This document shows, one piece after another, positions 15,345 to 21,800 of a DNA stretch of 23,524 bases. Source of the stretch: a bacterium UBP4_UBA6127 (GTDB lineage: Bacteria > UBP4 > UBA4092). The notes beneath the pieces are model-generated. The model ran no database searches. It had not been told where the DNA came from and saw only the letters and a program-made list of their open reading frames with translations. The stretch is taken from contig DIVR01000017.1 in assembly GCA_002428325.1 (NCBI GenBank), positions 11,352 to 34,875 on the forward strand, given 5' to 3'. Numbering within the stretch: the stretch's first letter is position 1; each line of letters begins with the position of its first letter. The position numbers and the translations under genes are program-made.

Positions 15345-15884
15345 ATGAAATCCCTTGATAATCTGATGGTTGCTTTTAATGGGGAATCGAATGCCCATGC
15401 AAAATATACGGCCTATGCCAAAAAGGCTGATGAAGAAGGATATGGCGCAATCGCCAGCCTTTTCAGGGCAACGGCAACGGCAGAAGAAATCCATTTTAAA
15501 AATCATGCCAAAGTGATTGTGCAGATGGGTGGAACTCCCAAGGCGGATATCAAACTCCCCGAAATCAAAACCACTGAGGAAAACCTCAGAGATGCCCTTC
15601 ATGGGGAAAATTATGAAAAGGATGTCATGTATCCTGAGTTTATTAAAATAGCGGAGGCCGAAGGCAATAAAGCCGCCCTGCGGACATTTGAATATGCCCT
15701 GGACGCTGAAATCTGCCATGCGGTTCTTTATACGGAAGCTTTAGCTGAACTGGAATCCCGGAAAAATTCCGGACCCAGAACCATCTATGTCTGCCCAATC
15801 TGCGGATATACCGTGGAAACCCTCAGTTTTGATAAATGTCCTGCGTGTAATCTGGTATCGGAGAAATTCCTCGAAATCCAATAA
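15345..15884 (+). CDS. rbr: Rubrerythrin
   Basis: Cytoplasmic non-haem diiron peroxidase that reduces hydrogen peroxide in anaerobes, 179 residues. The N-terminal ferritin-like four-helix bundle carries the expected ligands: Glu14 (FNGESNAHAKY), Glu47/His50 (AEEIHFKNH), and Glu122/His125 (DAEICHAVLY) in the second helix pair. The C-terminal rubredoxin-like domain has CPxCG (Cys150, Cys153) and CPAC (Cys165, Cys168), binding one iron. The ATG at 15345 is preceded by AGGAGG at 7 bases; a GTG one codon earlier is in frame but less likely. It is monocistronic, ended by a clear hairpin terminator. Expected electron donors such as rubredoxin are not in the window. Confidence 0.96.
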   Translation: MKSLDNLMVAFNGESNAHAKYTAYAKKADEEGYGAIASLFRATATAEEIHFKNHAKVIVQMGGTPKADIKLPEIKTTEENLRDALHGENYEKDVMYPEFIKIAEAEGNKAALRTFEYALDAEICHAVLYTEALAELESRKNSGPRTIYVCPICGYTVETLSFDKCPACNLVSEKFLEIQ

Positions 15885-15887
15885 GCT

Positions 15888-15938
15888 TTCAGGGAGGATC
15901 CCGTATCAGGCTAAGGATTTCTCCCTGAATATCTTTTT
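15888..15938 (+). terminator. Rho-independent terminator after rubrerythrin
   Basis: TTCAGGGAG (15888-15896) pairs perfectly with CTCCCTGAA (15921-15929), and an inner GATCC/GGATT pairing extends the stem. A T-rich run (TATCTTTTT) follows. It starts 4 bases past the stop codon. The T-run leads directly into the first TTTTGACAGCTGTCAAAA palindrome. Confidence 0.8.
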
Positions 15939-15952
15939 GACAGCTGTCAAAA
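15935..15952. repeat. TTTTGACAGCTGTCAAAA palindrome, copy 1 upstream of mutL
   Basis: A perfect 18-bp palindrome identical to the core of the 56-bp palindrome at 11242-11259. Both strands contain TTGACA, which could act as a -35 element. Confidence 0.9.
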
Positions 15953-15983
15953 TCTCATAGCATTGAAACGAATAGAGTTAATA

Positions 15984-16001
15984 TTTTGACAGCTGTCAAA
16001 A
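15984..16001. repeat. TTTTGACAGCTGTCAAAA palindrome, copy 2 upstream of mutL
   Basis: A second perfect 18-bp copy; its centre is 49 bp from that of the previous copy. A looser half-site (TTGTCAAAAA) follows near 16025-16034. Two identical palindromes at fixed spacing suggest either a regulator binding cooperatively or a dispersed repeat. Confidence 0.9.
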
Positions 16002-16194
16002 GCCTTTCCTATCCAATGGGGGTTCTTGTCAAAAAGGGTTTGAGTTTCCATTTGTCTGCCCCGGAATCGATTCCTGCAGAGTAAGATTCAAGATAAAACC
16101 AATATTATCTCCGGTCCCATTTCTCAGCTACTCAATTCAATCTATAAAGATTCTAACTTTCCCCAGGGAAGGGGAGAAGGTATAATGTTTGATT

Positions 16195-18183
16195 ATGCCC
16201 AAAATCCAGGTATTGCCAGAACAGATAGCCAATAAGATTGCTGCCGGGGAAGTAGTTGAACGGCCCGCCTCCGTGGTAAAAGAATTACTGGAAAATGCCA
16301 TTGATGCCGGAGCAACCCAAATCACAGTGGAAATTCGGGATGCCGGAAAAAAACTCATCCGGGTGGTAGATAATGGGTCGGGCATGATTCGGGAAGATGC
16401 CGCTCTGGCTTTTGAACGGCATGCTACCAGCAAACTGAAAACAGAAGAAGACCTTTTTGCCATCAGTACCCTGGGATTTCGGGGAGAAGCCCTGCCCAGC
16501 ATTGCTTCCATTTCCAAAGTGGAGTTGATTACCCGGACTCAAGAGTCGATTTCGGGGACCCGTATCCAGATTGATGGGGGAAATTTTATTGATGTAACGG
16601 AAACCGGCGCTCCGGTAGGGACTTCATTTTCTGTCTATCAACTGTTTTTTAATACCCCGGCCCGGTTAAAATTCCTGAAAAGTGATACGACTGAAACCAA
16701 TCATATCACTTCGGCTATCACCCATCTGGCATTAGCCTATCCATCCGTTAGTTTCAGATTGTTGATGGATGGAAAAGAAACTCTTCGGTTATCATCCACG
16801 CCTGAACTTCGAGACCGGGTGGTGGATATTCTCGGTAAAGAGACCGAACGTGAATTACTGGCAGCTTCTTATACTCCGGGGGATGGGTTGGATATTTCCG
16901 GATTTATTGCCCGTCCTGCCTATACCCGAATAAACTGGTCTCATTTCATGACCTTTGTGAATGGCCGTTTTGTCATCAGCCGATTGCTGAATGCTGCCGT
17001 TCAGGAAGGGTATCATGGTTTTCTTATGACCGGCCGTTTCCCGGTGGGAATTGTCTTTGTGCAAATCGATCCCCGACTGGTGGATGTGAATGTCCATCCC
17101 GCCAAAAGGGAAGTTCGGTTCCGCCATGAAAGGGATATTCAACAGGCTGTCGTGGAAGCTGTCCGGCAGACCCTTCGCCGCCAGTCCGTGATTCCTGAAA
17201 TCCAGACCTCCTTTGTGGAACCGGTGGAACAGCTCAAAGAACCCTTATTAAACCAGCCTCCATTCAATAATACAGGGATAACCCATTTTCAGGCGCCACT
17301 CCATCCGGGTCATCTCAAATCTGGGAATTCCACTCAAGGGGGAGGCTGGACATCTCCATCCCAGGTGAAACGGGATTACCGAAAAAGTGATTTTACCCAG
17401 ATGGTCAGGGAAGCTATCAGCCATCGGAAATCCAGTCCTGTCTCTGAGGAGGTTGAATCCCATGGACCCGGATTACCGGGATTGGGTGAAACGGCAGTCC
17501 CTCAGGAGATAGAATCTCCTAAGAGGAAAAGGCCCCTGTGCGCGGCCGAATCTGCCTCTCCGGCGATTGCTGCCGAAACTCCCCTTTTTCAGGATAAGCT
17601 GCCTTTTCTGGAACCGCTTGCCCAGCTGGATGAAACCTATATAATCTGCCGCAGCGGATCAGACCTGTTGATACTGGACCAGCATGCGGCCCATGAACGA
17701 ATTCTTTTTGACCGGCTCCTTCCCAAGATGGAAAACCAGGCTCCGATGATCCAACCTTTGTTGATTCCGGAAGTAGTGGAATTATCCGCCCGGGAATCCG
17801 CTCTGCTGGAAGAATACCAGGAAGAATTAAAAACCATGGGGATGGAAGTGGAATCGGTGGGTAAGAATTCGTATGCCATCCGTTCTCTCCCCTCCCTGAT
17901 TGACAGCGCCGAGCCTAAGGAATTGCTCAGAGACCTGTTGGATTCTTTCGGGTCCCTTTCGGGACAGCTGCCCACCGATGAAATCCGGTACCAGATGGCG
18001 GCGGTCATGAGTTGCCGGGCTGCCATTAAAGCGGGGGATTACCAGAATGAGATGGAATGGAAAACCCTGGTTAAACAATTGGGAGAAACTCTGCATCCGT
18101 ATACCTGCCCTCATGGCCGGCCTACCCTTATCCGGCTCTCTAAAACCGAATTGGAAAAACGGTTTAAGCGGACCGGAGCTTAA
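16195..18183 (+). CDS. mutL: DNA mismatch repair protein MutL (endonuclease type)
   Basis: Mismatch-repair ATPase and nicking endonuclease acting after MutS, 662 residues. The N-terminal GHKL ATPase has NKIAAGEVVERPASVVKEL with catalytic Glu30, Asn34, DNGSGM (59-64) and TLGFRGEAL. A low-conservation linker (about 330-465) leads to the C-terminal dimerisation/endonuclease domain. The metal-site motifs are visible: DQHAAHERILFD (495-506), CRAAIKAGD (from Cys607) and CPHGRP (from Cys638). The last acidic residue of DQHA(X)2E(X)4E is Asp instead of Glu, a conservative change. ATG 16195 gives the standard MPKIQVLP start. A TTG two codons earlier has better spacing to the GGGGAGAAGG ribosome site and may be the true initiation codon. 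The intact nuclease motifs imply a MutH-independent pathway. Confidence 0.97.
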   Translation: MPKIQVLPEQIANKIAAGEVVERPASVVKELLENAIDAGATQITVEIRDAGKKLIRVVDNGSGMIREDAALAFERHATSKLKTEEDLFAISTLGFRGEALPSIASISKVELITRTQESISGTRIQIDGGNFIDVTETGAPVGTSFSVYQLFFNTPARLKFLKSDTTETNHITSAITHLALAYPSVSFRLLMDGKETLRLSSTPELRDRVVDILGKETERELLAASYTPGDGLDISGFIARPAYTRINWSHFMTFVNGRFVISRLLNAAVQEGYHGFLMTGRFPVGIVFVQIDPRLVDVNVHPAKREVRFRHERDIQQAVVEAVRQTLRRQSVIPEIQTSFVEPVEQLKEPLLNQPPFNNTGITHFQAPLHPGHLKSGNSTQGGGWTSPSQVKRDYRKSDFTQMVREAISHRKSSPVSEEVESHGPGLPGLGETAVPQEIESPKRKRPLCAAESASPAIAAETPLFQDKLPFLEPLAQLDETYIICRSGSDLLILDQHAAHERILFDRLLPKMENQAPMIQPLLIPEVVELSARESALLEEYQEELKTMGMEVESVGKNSYAIRSLPSLIDSAEPKELLRDLLDSFGSLSGQLPTDEIRYQMAAVMSCRAAIKAGDYQNEMEWKTLVKQLGETLHPYTCPHGRPTLIRLSKTELEKRFKRTGA

Positions 18184-18281
18184 GGTTCTCGGACGATTAT
18201 TAAACTGGACAAATCATTCACCTCAGGGGTATAGTTGTGTCAACAGTATGATTTCTTCATCTCGGTGATAGGGAGCTCTAG

Positions 18282-18497
18282 ATGGAAAATGGTCCTGGAA
18301 TAAATCCTGTACTGCCGGAAGCTTCCGGTTGGGGGAAACTTAAGAATTTCTGGTTTTCAAAAAAAGGGAATGATTATAGTGAGGGTCTCTGGTACAGGGA
18401 TCTCCATGGTCTGATGGTTACCGGACATTCTCACAAACTCCTCTGGTTATCAGGTCCCATCAGTTTATTAGCTTTGTGTTTGAATTTTTATCATTGA
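18282..18497 (+). CDS. Doubtful small protein with one membrane segment
   Basis: Seventy-one codons starting MENGPGINPVLPEASGWGKL. The C-terminal end is hydrophobic (LLWLSGPISLLALCLNFYH), long enough for one membrane helix. GGGAG lies six bases before the ATG, which is good spacing. I recognise no family, and the composition does not argue strongly for coding. It stands alone between mutL and the RHS gene. It may be a chance frame. Confidence 0.22.
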   Translation: MENGPGINPVLPEASGWGKLKNFWFSKKGNDYSEGLWYRDLHGLMVTGHSHKLLWLSGPISLLALCLNFYH

Positions 18498-18719
18498 TTG
18501 TCCATCCGGAACGAAAGCTTATACCATTCTTTTCTCCAGGGGGTGTTTGCGGTGAAAGAATATTTTACTCACTTCAAGTCTGGACGGCTTCTTTTTATCC
18601 TTTAATATTTATTGGACAGTAGTGATATAAACATCATATTTTGATGGTTTTGGATGAATTGGTCATTTAATGCGTATATGAATTTATTTTTCATAAACCA
18701 TGATAAATATTTATTCCTA

Positions 18720-18747
18720 TTGACAAATAAGCTGCTGATATGATAAT
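18720..18747 (+). promoter_or_regulatory. Predicted promoter of the RHS gene
   Basis: TTGACA (18720-18725) is a full -35 match, and GATAAT (18742-18747) matches five of six -10 positions with a 16-base spacer. It sits in AT-rich sequence 60 bases before the ATG, giving a leader of about 50 bases with an AGGAG ribosome site at 18798-18802. Confidence 0.6.
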
Positions 18748-18806
18748 AATTGTAACGTGAGCGCAGGGAGCACTTCGTTATTCCCAAAAAAACAAACAGG
18801 AGAACG

Positions 18807-21800
18807 ATGATGGCTAGACTGACTAATTCAATTCAATTCAATTCAATTCAATTCAATAACCTTCTTTCCTATCTCTTCTTAGTAATCGTGATGATCTTCA
18901 TGGAGCCTGTCATGGCGGTAACACCTGAGGAAATGCTGCAACAGGGGGATTCCGCCTGGAAAGCCGGAAATTATGAAGAAGCCTTATCAATTTTCAGCAA
19001 GATTACGGTCCAATATTCAGAGAGTACCACAATTCCCATAGCCTTAGAGGGTATGGGAAGAATCTTGCTGTTTAATTCTCATCGGAATCAGGGAATCCCG
19101 GAATTCGGCAAGATTGATAAAGTATTAGAAGAATGCATCAAGAATTATCCTGCCACTTTTCCAGCCATGCGATGCCGGTATTTAAAAGTATATACACTGA
19201 CACAGCAGAACCAGTGGGATAATGCCATCGAGGAAGCCAGCAAAGTATTATCAACCTACAGTGGAGACAGCCAACACCAAGATGTTTTAGCAAAATGTTC
19301 TTATGCTATTGGATTTTGCCATTTACAGAAAGGCCGATGGAATCAAGCCATTGAATCATTAAGGAATACCGTTAAGGAATTCTCCGATCAAGAAATAGCC
19401 GCCGATGCCCAAAGGGAGTTAGCCCGCTGTTATTATGGAAAAGGGGATTGGGAAGGAGCCCGGCAAGAAACTCAGAAATTAATTGAATTATTTCCGCAAA
19501 GCCGGTTGGCCGGTGAAGCAAAAATAGAATTAGAACAGTTAAAAGATTTAGAAGGAATAAGATCAGCTAAAAATGAAGACCCTTCAAAAAGCATGGCTGG
19601 GGCGGCAGATCTATCCAACAATCTTTGCGGGCCTATTGCTTTGCAATCTATTTTATCTTTCTATGGAGACAAAAAATCAATTGAAGAAATAATAACCTTA
19701 TCGGAGCATCAGTCCAAGGGAACCAGCTTTGAAGGTTTAGCCAAAGCCGCCAAACAATTAGGATATGAAGCCAAAGGGTATAAGGCATCTTATCAGGGAT
19801 TCAAAAAACTGCCCTTGCCGATGATTGTCCAATTAAACCATTGGCAGAAAGACCATTTTATCGCTGTAACCCAAATTAAAGGGGATAAAATATACTTTAC
19901 AGACCCCCAGGGTGAAAATCAGAAATGCAAATATCAAGATTTTAAGAATCAATATACAGGATATGCATTAATGATACAGCCTGCAAAAGATAACAATCTG
20001 GCCTCCAGGAAAAAGAACCCACGCTATTCAGAATTGAAACCCCAGGAAATGGCAAAAATCTGGGGAGGGGATGACCAGCCTCAGAATAATTCAGCGAATT
20101 GTGGAAATGGTCAAAGCAATCCACCTGATGGAGGATGTCCTGATTGCGAGAGCTGCCCCAATACCGAAGGAAGCGGGAATGCTTCCACCGGAACTAAAGG
20201 AAATGGAAGCCGGGGGCGAGGGGGCAAGGTGGCTACCGAATTAGGGTGTAACATGGGGAGAGAAAACACTTTTACAAGATTTTCTGAATTATCTTTTCCA
20301 GTCAAAGGCGGTTTGAGTATCAGTATCGGGCATCAATATTCATCTGCCTGGCATTTCAGTCCCTTTATGCGATGGGAAAATCAATGGGGAAGAAGCTGGC
20401 ATTTGAACCATGACCAGTTTATCTATTTGCTGGCTACTGATACGGCGTATATTTTCAAAAGTAATGGCGATTATATCCCTTTGATCAGAGCCGGGGATAA
20501 TTGTTTTTACACAATAGTAGATAGTTCTGAGGGAAACTGGGCTAATTATTCAGATTATATTAAGGTCAGGCCACCTTCCGGCGGGAATCCTTATTTGATG
20601 GAAAATAGAAGCGGCTTCCTCTACGCTTATGACACTCTTTTTTCCAGCCAGACGGCTGTTATTATCTGGTATTCCAATTATGCCGGAGCCACTGTCCGGT
20701 ATTATTATGGGCAAAATACGGCCATAGCTTCCACCTATGGAAAGATAACCGCTGTTTTGGACGATAATGGCAGAGGATTCTTTTTGGGTTATTCAATTCC
20801 TTATAATGATTTTACTTACCGATTAACATCTGTAACAGACCATAATAACCATTCTATCAGTTATAGCTATGACAATCTGGTCCATGGGGCATTAAAGCGG
20901 ATTACCTGGCCGGATAATTACTATGTGGAATATGGCTATGAAACCACAGCGGCTGTTAATAATACCTGGGCCGAAATTACTTCCATCAAAGATTCTTATG
21001 CGGGTTCCACTGTTTTATATTTCTATAAGTATCAAAACTTTTTATATCCTAATTCGGATACCGGAAGAAGGCTCATCCAGGTAACTGATATGTACGGGAA
21101 TACGGCGGATTATTCCTATTCAGATTGGTGGAGTTATGGAAGGGTAACCGTCCGGGATGTCAATGGAAATGCTTTAAGGGTATCAGGCTACCAGTTTGAC
21201 CCCGGGAAACATATTGTTCAAAGGTCTGATTATGCGGATGGAGTCTCAGAAAATTATGTTTGGGATGACCATCAGAACCTGACTTCATCCACCACTCGGG
21301 GAATGAATATCCGGAACCATTGGTTTGACAGCCTGGGTAATGTAACTTGCAGCCAGGATTCAGCTGGGAATAAATCATATTTTGAGTACGATACGACCCA
21401 TTGGTATAGTTTCTTAACTTGTGAAATAGATTGTTACGGAAACAGAACCTGGTATGAATATGACACATCCAAACGGTGGTTGAACTCTACCCAAGATGCT
21501 TTAGGGAATATCAGCCGATTCTATTATGATGCTTATGGGAATCAGACCTGTTCTGTGGATCCCCTGGGACAGGTTACCCGCTCATTTTATGATAGTTACA
21601 GCCAGATGACCATGCTGGTGAAGCCAGACGCAACCACCACATTCTTCTATTGTGATGCTTATGGAAATCAAACCACGATTATAGACCCGATGGGGCATAG
21701 GACAGACTATTATTTTAATTGTTTATCTCAACTTACAACCTATAAAAACAGCCAAGGAGGATTGACTAAATATCAATATAATACCCGAGGGCTTTTAGTC

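Larger units (their letters stand above)
15885..16194. other. rubrerythrin-mutL intergenic region
   Basis: It contains the rubrerythrin terminator, the two palindromes and, from about 16035 on, about 160 bases without recognisable features. A TATAAT at 16181-16186 sits almost on the mutL start and has no -35; it would give a nearly leaderless transcript if used. No small gene was found. Confidence 0.5.
18184..18806. other. Gene-poor intergenic stretch upstream of the RHS gene
   Basis: No recognised gene lies here apart from one doubtful small reading frame (18282-18497). The part from about 18600 to 18750 is strikingly AT-rich, with ATAAATATTTAT (about 18703-18714) just before a good promoter, perhaps an upstream element or a silencer-protein target. 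No clear terminator follows mutL. Confidence 0.5.

Noticed and set aside
18825..18854. AATTC tract as a CRISPR or satellite array
   Set aside because: Units are five bases with no spacers and lie in frame inside a coding sequence; it is a simple sequence repeat.
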